Below, one piece after another: positions 36,366-47,368 of a stretch of DNA of 64,000 bases. Position 1 is the first letter of the stretch. Each line of letters starts with the position of its first letter. The stretch comes from Aquatica leii (taxonomy: Eukaryota; Arthropoda; Insecta; Coleoptera; Lampyridae). The notes beneath the pieces were generated by a model. That model had not been told where the DNA came from, made no database searches, and was given only the letters and a program-made list of their open reading frames with translations. The stretch covers positions 106,535,529 through 106,599,528 of the forward strand of contig CM069432.1 in the NCBI GenBank assembly GCA_035610365.1, written 5' to 3'. A program made the translations under genes and the position numbers.

Positions 36366-36655
36366 ATATAAGTTATTTAAAGTTTGCGCTTAACTAAATG
36401 TGAATCTTACCAAATTAAACATATTTTAGATATAATTAACGCTTATAGTAATAATGTTTTTAAACAATTTTAGTAACTTTAGCTAAAAAACCGTTATCCA
36501 ATTATTTTTGTGTTATAAATCACAGTTAAGAATTACGTCAGAATTAAAACTGTCACAATCACTGACTTAATTTTTAGTTTTAAATTAATACGTATATTAA
36601 ATCTTTAATTTGATTTAGTAACAGGTAGAAAAAGTTTTAATAATTTTAGTTGTAG
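36366..36655 (+). repeat. Dispersed direct repeat, copy 2
   Basis: Matches 34230-34544 (shared 'TTAGATATAAT.AACGCTTA', 'TTTTTGTGTT.TAAAT.ACA', 'ATTTGATTTAG.AACA'). It abuts the MITE that starts near 36654. Confidence 0.6.
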
Positions 36656-36990
36656 AGGCGTTTCATTCTGTCGTGAACTGTGACCTTAAGTCGAAAATCG
36701 GAATTAATAAACTAAAAGTCAAAAATTTGACAAGTCTATCTGAATTCCAAAAACGTTAGTCTACTTAAAAGGCACTCACGTCAATAAAAATTAAAAATAA
36801 CTAGATATTTGTTTATTAAATAAAAGTTAATTTACTTATAATAATACTTAAAGGCCTATTAACAACAAATACAACGATAAAAGCAAAGATAGGTTAGAAA
36901 AAATGTACCGGCGAATGTTTGTAAGACGGATAATAACAATGTTTCGACCTATACAGACTACAGCGCCACAGTTCACGAGATCCTGAAAGA
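36654..36990. mobile_element. MITE with CGTGAACTGTG ends, long copy
   Basis: TCGTGAACTGTG at about 36671 and its inverted copy CACAGTTCACGA ending at 36978 bound the element. The left 130 bp and right 60 bp match the shorter copy at 39486-39690, which lacks about 130 bp of the middle. No coding content. Confidence 0.55.
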
Positions 36991-38856
36991 CGTCTAGAAA
37001 AAATAGTACACATATTGCGATGTTTTGGGACGTTGATTTATTGTTGGTTGCAAAAAAATATGAGCTACAATCGTTCGATATTATTAACAAGTTTTATTGA
37101 TACTAACGTTTGTGCACTAAATTATAGTAGCAATTATTGAAAAACAAATGTAGTAAAGTACATGTAGTAGTAAATAAGTTAGTTTTAAGACAAAAAGAAT
37201 TTATGCTAAGAATAATAATATTTAAAAAAAAATCAAAATACCGCCAACGGATGTGCGACAAAAGGGTTAGTTCGGAAAAAGGAAGTGAGGGTGGGGGAGA
37301 TAAGAAGAACAGGAAGGTATGGAGACCATGAAAAAAGTGAAAGAAGAAAATCTTAAAGTATGAAAAAGAAAGGAAAAGGCATCGATTATAAAAAAATATA
37401 GAAAATTAATTACTAAATCTAAGAAGAATTATCGACAATCTAAAAGTTAATAATTAATAATAATAACTAAAATAAAAAGTGGTGTAGGTATGCACGTGGA
37501 TACGACAAAAATGAAAAGAAATTAAAACTAAATTAAAACGAAATTAAACAAAAACTTGTGGTGAATGTGTTGAAACTGAAAGGAAGAGTTTAACTTCTAT
37601 AAATTATTAATACATCTGAGGGACTTACCAATAATTAACCCTTTATTTGTTTACATAAAGACCAAGAATGTGTGAATCTTCATAATTTGGTGGCCCACCG
37701 ACATGGAACATTAGTAGTTTTCTACAAACTAAAAATTAGAACTGTAAGTTGTTAATAAAAATTTTATATTTAAACCATTAGGATAAGGATTAATGAAGGC
37801 ATCACTTACCTAATAAATTAAACAGATTTTAATACAAACAACGCCTGAGTTCAGTTAAGAAAATGTTAGGTAACTGATGACCTCACAAATATACTGTAGA
37901 TGTAGATTAAAGTAAGAATTTCATGCATCAGCATTTTTTAATTATATGGTTACATTGCGTATAGCAAAGTTGCATACAGAGTGCACAAAAAAAAAGTGAT
38001 GTATGGATAAAATTTGAATACATTTGAATATTGATAGGACTTAAAATAAAGTTTTTATTGAATTTAATTATTTACTTGCGACGAACCTTTAAACATTGCA
38101 ATATACATATATATACCACAGCTGAAAAGTTCATTATAACCTGCGCGACATATCGCTCTGTTATAATCATACATTTCTCAACCTCGATATATATTATACT
38201 ATTATTACGTGTTAGTCATTACTTGTCAGTATCTGTTATGATCTATTTACTTAGCATCTAATTGACCTTTTCATTTGCAGAGCTATCTCTCTCTGTTATG
38301 TATAACCATTGTTTTTATATAAGATAGTTACGCAACTTCAATGTAAAAAACTCAACTGGAATATAGGCAACTTATTAAACATTTTATTATTAACACTTGA
38401 GAAGTAGCGACCTCTGGCAACAATTATTTAAAAAAAGATACAGTTACCTACAAGTTTTGTATTTATATTTGTAACTCAGTTTATTTGAAAAATATGATGC
38501 ACGTATTTATCTCCACCAGTTACAACATGAGACATGTTTTGAAAAGATATGGATTACACTTTAGATAAAAAAATGTTTTAACCATGTATTTGTACCAGAG
38601 TGTCTACAAAGAAGCTTGAATTGAAGATTTAAACGTTACATATTTGCAATTGTAAATTAATAAGACGGTTTTTAGTATTTTTTGGAAAGTAATTGTTTGT
38701 CTTGCAAAAAACGTTTTTTTCTGTTTTTTTCAATAAAAACCCGTTTTTATTCTGAAAAAAAAAACACTTGCGGGGTTTTCCTACCGCTACAGCGTTGTAT
38801 AAAATTCCTATAAACGAAATTGGTATTAGAATTTTTTGTTACAATAACAAGCATAA
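36991..38856. other. Intergenic, with a purine-rich tract at 37258-37380
   Basis: The tract is almost all A/G on the plus strand (GGAAGTGAGGGTGGGGGAGA core). The two plus-strand ORFs nearby (37137-37331, 38031-38261) have no recognisable domain and are probably chance. Confidence 0.4.
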
Positions 38857-39386
38857 GGGTGTGATTGTGAGAACATGCTAAAGATACATGGATGAGCGCG
38901 GTCGCCGTTTAAGTCGCGATTCAGGTCGATGTTTAAGTTGCGATGGCCGCGCCGTTTAGGTCACAGTTTACATCGATGTTTATTGTTGGGATGTAATTTA
39001 GCTACAGAAGAAAGAATTAAAATACATGTTAAATTTTACATCGCGATGAAAAACAAATATGTTTTTGAAAGTAATACCGGTAATGTTTAAAAAAAAATAA
39101 TATACTACATTTATGTTAAATTAAGTTTAATCCTTCAAGTTATTACCTACTAAAAATAGTTGTTCTACCTACAATTTTTAAATTTTAATTTTAATCGATA
39201 AAAAAGTTAAAAGCTACTGCAAAATCAAAATACATGTTCAATTTGTAGCTGAATCACATCCCTCCAATAGATATCGTTGTAAGCCGCGACCAAGACCTAA
39301 ACGACGATCGCGACCTAAACATCGACCTGAATCGCAACATAAACAGTGACTGCGCTCATCGATGTATCTTTAGTGTGTTTACACCC
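38857..39386. mobile_element. 530-bp MITE with CpG-rich inverted ends of about 140 bp
   Basis: The left arm (38857-about 39000) and right arm (about 39240-39386) are inverted copies sharing 'CTAAAGATACATCGATGAGC' (with one change), 'CGATTCAGGTCGATGTTTA' and 'GGGATGTAATTTAGCTACA'-type blocks. Inside each arm the phrase GTTTAGGTCGCGA and variants repeats. The outer ends read GGGTGT/ACACCC. The arms are unusually GC- and CpG-rich for this genome. The centre is AT-rich and non-coding; no target duplication was resolved. Confidence 0.65.
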
Positions 39387-39485
39387 CAAGAAAGACCATT
39401 TGATTGAAAAAAATGTGTTGGCGTTAACAAAACAATGATTTTTTTTACTAACGTTGCATAACTGTATTATTTATATTATACTATT

Positions 39486-39690
39486 AGAGGCATTTCATTA
39501 TGTCGTGAACTGTGACTTTGAGTCGAAAATCGGAATTAATATACTAAAAGTCAAAAATTTGACAAGTCTACCTGAATTCCAAAAACGTTAGTCTATTTAA
39601 AAGACACTTACGTCAATAAAAATTAACAATAATAACAATATTTTGACATATACAGACTACAGCGCCACAGTTCACGAGTTAATCTAAAAA
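39486..39690. mobile_element. MITE with CGTGAACTGTG ends, short copy
   Basis: Same ends and same left half as 36654-36990 (shared 'AAGTCAAAAATTTGACAAGT', 'GAATTCCAAAAACGTTAGTC', 'ACAGACTACAGCGCCACAGT'). It is about 205 bp. One of the two copies is either deleted or expanded in the middle. Confidence 0.6.
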
Positions 39691-39751
39691 ATATTGCATT
39701 TACAATTAAAAACATTATTTTACACAATGTTCTTACCATACGACAATCAGA

Positions 39752-39908
39752 TGGTTTTTGCAAAATGGCCATTGATCAAATATTTCGTTGATAAAATTGA
39801 ATACATTTCTAATTTTATGCATGCTGTCCAATAGGAATCCAACTCATCCGTTGACAATTTAACAAATTTCATGGACTTGATGCATGTTTCGCCATCGTCT
39901 TTTGAAGC
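39752..39908 (-). CDS. Candidate terminal exon, unrecognised
   Basis: After a TATTTTAG acceptor at about 39909 the minus strand is open for about 52 codons reading SKDDGETCIKSMKFVKLS, TDELDSYWTACIKLEMYS, ILSTKYLINGHFAKTI and a stop. Charged residues and two Cys give a more protein-like composition than chance ORFs here. No upstream exon, domain or homologue is recognised; it could be a host 3' exon or a transposon piece. Confidence 0.2.
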
Positions 39909-40155
39909 TAAAATAATTAAAGATGTGAATAACTATTTAGTTAATTATACTTTTTTGTTTTAAACTTGATAACCTAGGGAATAACGTCACACTCACCTAC
40001 ATATTAAACAAACTTTAGTAACTAAAACGTTGACAGCGTATTAAACATATTTTTGCTTCTGTTCTACTGCACTATGGAATTGCATCAATAAAAAGACACG
40101 AACTAAATGCACTGCAACCACCTGACACACTATATAAAAATTAATTTATTGCTTA

Positions 40156-40632
40156 CACTGAGGTCACACGTACTCAAATTTCTTAGTAAGTGCTACGTGT
40201 GATAGTGATAAGACTTGATTCTGTGTATGTTACATTGAATCAATGTATCTCTTGCCTAAAATTAACGTATGCATTGATCGTTTTAATGTAAAAATACATT
40301 GAATTCATAAACTATACATGGTTCTATAAAAACTTTACAGATACAACGTACGATTACATTAACCCAATGTATTTCAAATGTTAAATTAATCTACATCATA
40401 CGATAAATTAACGTAATGGACATTTAAAGGTTGACTGTAGATGATTTCATAACAAATTCTTTTGAAAGATAACAAATACAACTTGATACATTCAATCAAT
40501 GTAAAGTACATAAAAAAAACTATGTACTTATAATGTAAATTACATAAATTCAATGAAAACGTACATTGTTTTAATGTACTATAGGTCGATGTATACCGTA
40601 CATTGACTTTATGTACAATTTTTCTTTCAGTG
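40156..40632. mobile_element. CACTGA-ended element carrying a TACATTG/CAATGTA motif array
   Basis: TA-CACTGA at 40154-40161 and TCAGTG-TA at 40627-40634 bound 477 bp. Inside (about 40229-40620) the heptamers TACATTG and CAATGTA recur many times, some as palindromes (TACATTGAATCAATGTA at about 40231). Only 6 bp of the outer ends match, so the boundary call is weak; the motif array is plain. No coding content. Confidence 0.4.
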
Positions 40633-40713
40633 TAATATAATGAACAAGGTTTATTACAATTTTCAAAATTAAGAATGTATACTATTAATGTATTTTGAAC
40701 TATTTTTTAATCC

Positions 40714-41250
40714 AAATTCAGTCAAATCTACATTTGCACAACATGTTTTGGATAATCGTCATACTCTTTTTTCTTACAAATTGTTTTATCCTTTTAATAA
40801 CTTAATTTAATAATTCAATAACAAACAAATTCTTGAATTACTAGAGTTGATTTATATTAAAATATCAAATAAAAATATTTTGTTGAATGATCAAACCAAT
40901 TTCAAATATGATTCTAAACTTAAGTTTTCTTAGATTTGTTTCTAAATTGCACCATCTTCCTTTTCTTAAAATATTTTACATTTAACATTTTGTAAAACTT
41001 AGATTTTTTAATTATCTAGTCACAAATTTTCATATTTGACATTTTAAAAAAAAAAAAGTTAAAAAATTTTATGTTATGTTATGTTAAGTTATGAATATTT
41101 TTTATAGACTTTTCTGAAGATGAGCTTCATTATTTTACAGCTTGAAACATATGTAAAAAATATATTTTGTTAACGAATTTATTATTGATGGACTGGTAAT
41201 TTGAATAATTTAAAAATTGACCAATAACAATGAATCCCCTTAACAATTTA
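40714..41250 (+). mobile_element. Penelope-like element 3' end, copy A, with hammerhead core
   Basis: The first about 150 bp correspond to the C-terminal part of a GIY-YIG endonuclease ('NSVKSTFAQHVLDNRHTLFS', '..QILELLELIYIKISN'), broken. The following 3' region is nearly identical in layout to copy B at 54747-55423. At 41114-41150 it holds CTGAAGA, a GAGCT/AGCTT stem and GAAAC followed by ATATGTA, the order of a Penelope-associated hammerhead ribozyme. The tail ends 'GAATCCCCTTAACAATTTA'. Upstream reverse transcriptase is absent (5' truncated). Confidence 0.65.
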
Positions 41251-41775
41251 AAAATTTACCGATTCTATAATTTTTTCTCCTGTTAATATTAAACAAATGC
41301 GCTACTGACTATAAAAAAAAATTAAAAAAAGGAACTTTACTATAACATGAATCCTCTCTCTAGTTTTAATTTTATAACGCTAATAACACTTACAATTGCT
41401 TGACTGTTGATACAATTTCAAAATTCAAAATTTACTCAAATTTTATTTTACATACTTTCGTCCTATGTTGATAACTTTACAGTGAAATCGTTTATGACTT
41501 AAACCAGAAATTGCTAATAGTTTTTATTATAAAACTTTATAAATCAGGTTTATTAAATTATTTCGTTTATACATTTAAAAATTTGAACATAAATTATCGG
41601 TTCAGTAGAACATCTGTGTTTTGGCCGAGTTGCTTTTGGTGACCACCGCGGCTTTTTTGCGATTAAGAGTAGCTTTGTTGGTATCGTAAGAGTTGATTTT
41701 CTTGTAAATCATGCACGCATCGAAACCGCCACAATTTTTGTATTGAAATGATTTGCTTAATAACTTTAAATAACC

Positions 41776-42055
41776 AATAAACTATTACCCTAAAACGGTG
41801 CAAAATAGAAAAAAGTTGCACATAAACATTTTTATAGAGGACAAAATTTACTATAAAATAGTCGGCGGAAGAGTACAATTATCTTCAATAGTTTAGAAGA
41901 TACACGTGTGCCAAGTTGCACAACAATTGCATTAAAATACTGTAACTCTTAAACTATTAGATATAATTATACACTCCCGCGGACTTTTTTGTAGTAAATT
42001 TTGTGGTTAATAAATTGTTTATGTGCAATTTTCATCTATATTGTACCGTTTTTGC
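41776..42055. repeat. Foldback: two inverted arms of about 120 bp, 30-bp loop
   Basis: The left arm (41776-41895: AAAACGGTGCAAAATAGA.., TTGCACATAAACA, ACAAAATTTACTA, AATAGTTTA) is repeated in reverse complement at about 41925-42055 with moderate divergence. The transcript would form a long imperfect hairpin. The right flank (GGCGGAAGCTCGCGCGGATC) is GC-rich. The ORF called on the minus strand here is a shadow. Confidence 0.5.
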
Positions 42056-42059
42056 AGCG

Positions 42060-45000
42060 TACAAGGCGGAAGCTCGCGCGGATCTAAATTCTGCAATTAC
42101 TATAATCATTTTTCATCACTGTTTAGTAAAATTAAGACTTATTATATTTTTAAAACATAAAACGAATTATAAAGAATATCGTGTTTAATAATAATAATAA
42201 ACACTGCATCCGAAAAATACAAAAAATTAAGTGAAATTGGGCACCACCGTAAATTCCAGATTTGTTTCATCTGAGCGTTTCATCGTTTTGTTACACGAGT
42301 CTTTAAATCAAGCTCCCTATAAGTGTTTTCAACACTAAAATTTTGATCGTGACTATCTATTGGACACGTTTTATTATTGGTCAAGTTACCTTAGAAACGT
42401 AAATAAATTGTTTTTTTACTGAATGGTGGTAGATAAGATTTTGTATTTATTACAAGTGTGATAAATACATGTTATCACACTTTTACCATCAAAGAATACG
42501 CTCAGGTTTTTGTAGGTTCTACATCTACATACCATAATTATAAATATCATATCCTATTACACTTTGAATTTTTTTACATACTTTTTCATAACTGACAGTT
42601 TTTTTTTTATTACTTTACAGTTTTATTGAAAAAATAATAGATAGAATATATTCGACTACTTTTTTGTGTTTCTTATTAAATAAATAATGCGTGTCATTAA
42701 CTACAATTAATATTTTCAATTCAGAAAAAAAAAAACGATAATTGGAAATAAACTGCAAGTAATGGTTTTCATTGTTACTTCACAATTACGTGCAGTAGAT
42801 TAAATAACTACCATCCTCTCATTTTTAAATAAAAATAGAAAACTCCAAAACAGGAAAAATAAAAATTAGTCCGTTTAATAAAGTATATAAGAAATATTCA
42901 TTCCATGTTGCAAATTAAGATGCCGCTAAAGGATTAGTCTAAACCTAACAAAGATAATAAAACGAATCTAACATGCAAAGAAATGTCTTAACGTTACTCA
43001 TAACAAAAAATCATTTAAACGTTATTGCAGTATCACCTATCACCTACAATATGCTTGTGTTAGCTAATTTTTGAAATCGTATCTTATAACAAATAGCTGA
43101 AATAATTAAAACTCACATTACTTATTGCTTATAGAACGCTTATAGTATTGAATTTTTACGTATTCGAATTTTAATGCTAATTAACCATTCGTATTATTTA
43201 AAATCAACGTTTGATGCTATATTTTAACTTGGAATCTTGTTATACACGTAGGAAGTTGTAAAAATTATTGGTCATAGCTGCGGGTCAAATTAGTGTTTTT
43301 TGCAGTTCAATTTTTACTCATAATTTTTTCCCAAAAATAAAGGATTGGTTAAATTGATAAAATCTTTTGACAGTTTTTCTAAAGTCTTTTGTTTTGTGGT
43401 GTGTTGGCAGTAATGAAAACAAACGTTATCTAAAATTTATCTTTATTGCACATGTTTATATGCGTTTACACTGCCGAAAGGTTACTTCAGTTACCTATGT
43501 GCACATTTTTTTTGCGAACTGCTTCGGTTTGGCGGATTCGGCAACGTTCGCACAATTTTATGTATTCGGAAAAGTTGGACACCAACTTTCTTTGCGCCAT
43601 CTACATACTGCGTATAACGATTTGGCGGGAAGGACTTTGCCGTGTGTTTCTTATGGAAACTTTAATTTGTTCAATTTAAAATTACAAGTTATTTATTCTA
43701 GTTCCACAAGAAATTTAATTGTAAACACCTAGTAGCCATCTTAGTGACAAAAGAACTTTCCTAAAAATCAACACGTTTCACATCAATCACGTTTACCAGA
43801 AAAGATGAATTATTAGAAAAAACAAAATATTCATCGTAGAGCAAAACCGTACAACTAAAAATTTAATAATCCAAACAATTCAAAAGTAAATAAATTAATA
43901 ACCAACAACTAAAGAAACGTATATGTAACAGTAAGACAATACCACACAGCAACTTATAATCTAATAAGAGATAAGGTTTAACCGATGCAGTTTAAATTTT
44001 AAAAATGCTGAACCATCACATCATGCAATATCCTGTACGATTAAATAATTACAGTAGCAAAAGTTATTTTAAAATTGAACGTTAACAATTAAGCCATGTA
44101 TAAAAATTGGAAAGCAAGGCACACAGCTAGTCAAACTTCGAGCTTGAATAATTTGAAAGATAAATACAGGGTAAACTACTTGTGACAACAATGTTATACC
44201 GTTGGTTATACTTAGTCGTTGTACGATCGACACTTAATTATACCGTTGAATTATACTTAATTTCTTACTCGGTTATTCAATCAAAAGTTTTATAAAAAAA
44301 GTCGCTCTTATCTTCTAAGCTCGACAAAAAAAAATTGAATAGGTTTTAAGTAATTGATATGTAGAATCACGAAAACTATTAACATTTAATTCATCTTTTT
44401 TTTCACGATCAAAATGTTTTTTAGATTTTTACTGATTTTGCAATAACAAAAGAATTATTCATATACGCAAAAACAAATAAGTACACGTGCTTTTTTTTGA
44501 TAAATATGTTATTAAGACATTAAACCGGACGTACTAACGGCGCGGTATTATATAGTCAATATCTTATTATACTGTATTCATTTTCAAAATAGAGCAAACG
44601 TAAACAAACTAAATTGCATGCTCAATGCATGATCATCACGTGTTGTTGTATTGTATTCTATCGCTCATTGAAACAGGTGGTGCAATTTTTCAGGCCAGGA
44701 TTCGGATAACAAGTTTTTTGTGTGATAATACGTTTAGTTTTTTTACGTTAATTATTTATGTATTTTTCTATGTTTGATTTTGACTAATCATCATATAGCG
44801 TACCTAAAATTTAACGCATATATGTAATTATTAGATGCACCACAAAAATTTAAGAAATGCATCACAAAACATATAGAATTATTTAATTGTTTACATAATA
44901 AGAGATAATGCAGTGTTCCAATCTATAAGTAAAAATTTTTTTTTTATCTAAGATGATGTAGTTTTATACACCTAGCAAAGTTTATACTTTGAACATGTTT

Positions 45001-45207
45001 ATGCTATTTCGAAATCACGAGTTAGTAAACACGCAGATCAAAATCAAATAGCACCTCTACTGGAAAAAAATTGAAGCATTAAATTGAGCACCCAATTCTC
45101 CTATGCAACCGGCTATCTATAAACGTATATAATCAATGTTAATACGTAGCTCAAAGTCGTTACCGCCCTCTTTTAATAAATGGCTACACTTTGTTGCCAA
45201 ATTTTAG
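42060..45207. other. Intergenic, no gene recognised
   Basis: A 121-codon plus ORF at 43367-43732 lies in a locally less AT-rich patch but has no domain, start context or codon pattern that convinces. A partial direct repeat (TTATACCGTTG.ATTATACTTA, about 44190 and 44239) is present. Confidence 0.35.
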
Positions 45208-45209
45208 TA

Positions 45210-46299
45210 CACTGAGAGAAATGCAATTCTTATAACAAACAAATACGGATTTTGAAATGGTAAAATTGGCAAAATTATTCTTTTATTTAGATGCATTGAA
45301 ATTTTATTAAACAAAGACAATTGCTCTATTTCTTATTACGAAACCCTTCATTTAGAGCAGTTATTTTGTACCAACAGCATCTTACTTTACACTATCCAAT
45401 ATAACGTTGAATCATGAAGTTTTCACATTCAGCCAAACAAACCATGGTTTGATAACACCACAAAATAATTTAATCCTCACAATAAACCATTTATTAGCTA
45501 CAAACATAGGTATCTTTACTACTTATAATGTCGTGCCTACGTGCCTATAACGTAAATATTAATTATTGCATAAATAGCATAAATCCATTGCAATTTGTAT
45601 TTTTCTGTGAGTGAAGTTTTAACTTAGGAATCATTTTGTGCGTTAGTTTTTATGTACAATTATTCAAGCTATGAACAATAACGTGTGTGAGCAACTATAT
45701 ACCTAATTAGCTAGTTTTATCTAATGTTAATTTCCAAAATTGGCATATCAATGAATGAACACATGATGCAATAATGGAGTAAATGTGTTTTTACTTTTGT
45801 ATCTGGGTTCCAGTTTCATTAATTATAGTTAGATTCTTCAAATTTTATATGCGCTAAACGTTGCCATGCGTTAATGTATGATAAGATGATGTAACCATTA
45901 TGTACCTCATGTAACTAGAAAAATATATTTACTAAAAGCAATCTTATATATATTTCGGAGAAGGGTTTAGTTTATTTGTGACAAACATATTCTCACGTGA
46001 TGCAAGTCTTTCTGTATTTCTAACAAGGAAATATTTTGTTATGGTAAATAGATCATTTAGTTACATTAAAGAAATATTAGTTAATTTAACAATTAATTAT
46101 ATTATCTGAAATATTGCAGTTTCTTAATATAAATTTATATTAAATTGAAACAAAGACATGCTAAAATTAACTAAAAAATATGTTTCAAACTGCTGGTTTA
46201 TTTTCACTAAACACTATCTTTATTTTGCCATATTCAATTACACAATTTGTTTTAGAGTAATAAATTTAGTGTTGTGTGAAACAAACCTTTCTCCCAGTG
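45210..46299. mobile_element. About 1.1-kb CACTG-ended TIR element, TA target
   Basis: CACTGAGAGAAATG at 45210 and the reverse complement of the right end (CACTGGGAGAAAGG, ending 46299) agree at 12 of 14 positions. TA lies on both sides (45208-45209, 46300-46301). The interior is AT-rich without coding signal. It is related by its end sequence to the 11736 and perhaps 40156 elements. Confidence 0.5.
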
Positions 46300-47368
46300 T
46301 AATATATATAACGTTTGTTTGAATGTATTAAACCAAAGAGTATATAATAGGGAAGAGAATCAGCCTTACGGGTTATACCGTAGTACCTAAAAGAACTCGT
46401 CCGCTAGGGGTTGATATTGCGTCTACAAACATAATTTGTAAAGAGTTCTGTAATGTTTTGAATAAAAATGAATTTCAGTGTTGCCATATTGTGAAATTCA
46501 GTAATAACTTTAAATCCCGTTACTAAAAACACAACAAAAGATAGTATTTTAATAAATTTCAACAATTATTGTAAAGTAGTCATAATTAAATCAAAAAATG
46601 TGATACATTTGCTTTGAATACATGATTAAAATATTATATTAATCGTACAGCATATAGTTTAATACATAAGTATTTTACAAATTATTTTATAGAAACTGTA
46701 TTACCTGCTTTATGTCAGTTTTTCTAAACTTTTGAATTATTTACTTTTAAATTTTAATAAAAGTCAATAAATATTTTGTAAATGCTATAACTAACATACA
46801 GGTGACATAATTTAAAAAAAAAGAGCAAGAGTAAGAAATGTTCTCACATACACATATGTATGTTTAATAGTCCATTAAAGATAAAAAAATATATACGCAA
46901 TATAAACGCATACTCAATTTTTTTTAAATTTAAATTTTAGGTTTTCATAACTTTTTATAGTCGTTTGGAATTGTAGTTAAATATAACGTCATTGATAGCT
47001 CACCCCTTTGTGCCTAAATTAAACATTGCGTAATAAACAAGTGTCGTTTTAAAAGGAGCCGACAACTTGTATTTTCTGAGAGCAAGGTTGTTCCGTAATT
47101 TCTAAAAACATTTCGGCAAAGGGTTTAGCTTATAAATTTCCCATTATTTAATGTATACTTAAAATATACAATCCTTAAGCTGCTTAGGTTTAAGTACAAT
47201 TTTGTTACAATACAGTTAAATACACAGCATTATATTTTGGCCATTCTAGAAAACTTGAATTTCAAAAAAAAATTGTTGACGAAGTTTATATGAGTCATTT
47301 AATTTCGAGTTCTCGTGGTTACGTATTCGCTGTGCTTACTATTTTTAAACGGTATAACTACATTAACT

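Noticed and set aside
43367-43732. 121-codon plus ORF with an overlapping 77-codon ORF
   Set aside because: No domain, no membrane or signal pattern, and an equally open second frame over the same bases; most likely a locally less AT-rich chance ORF.
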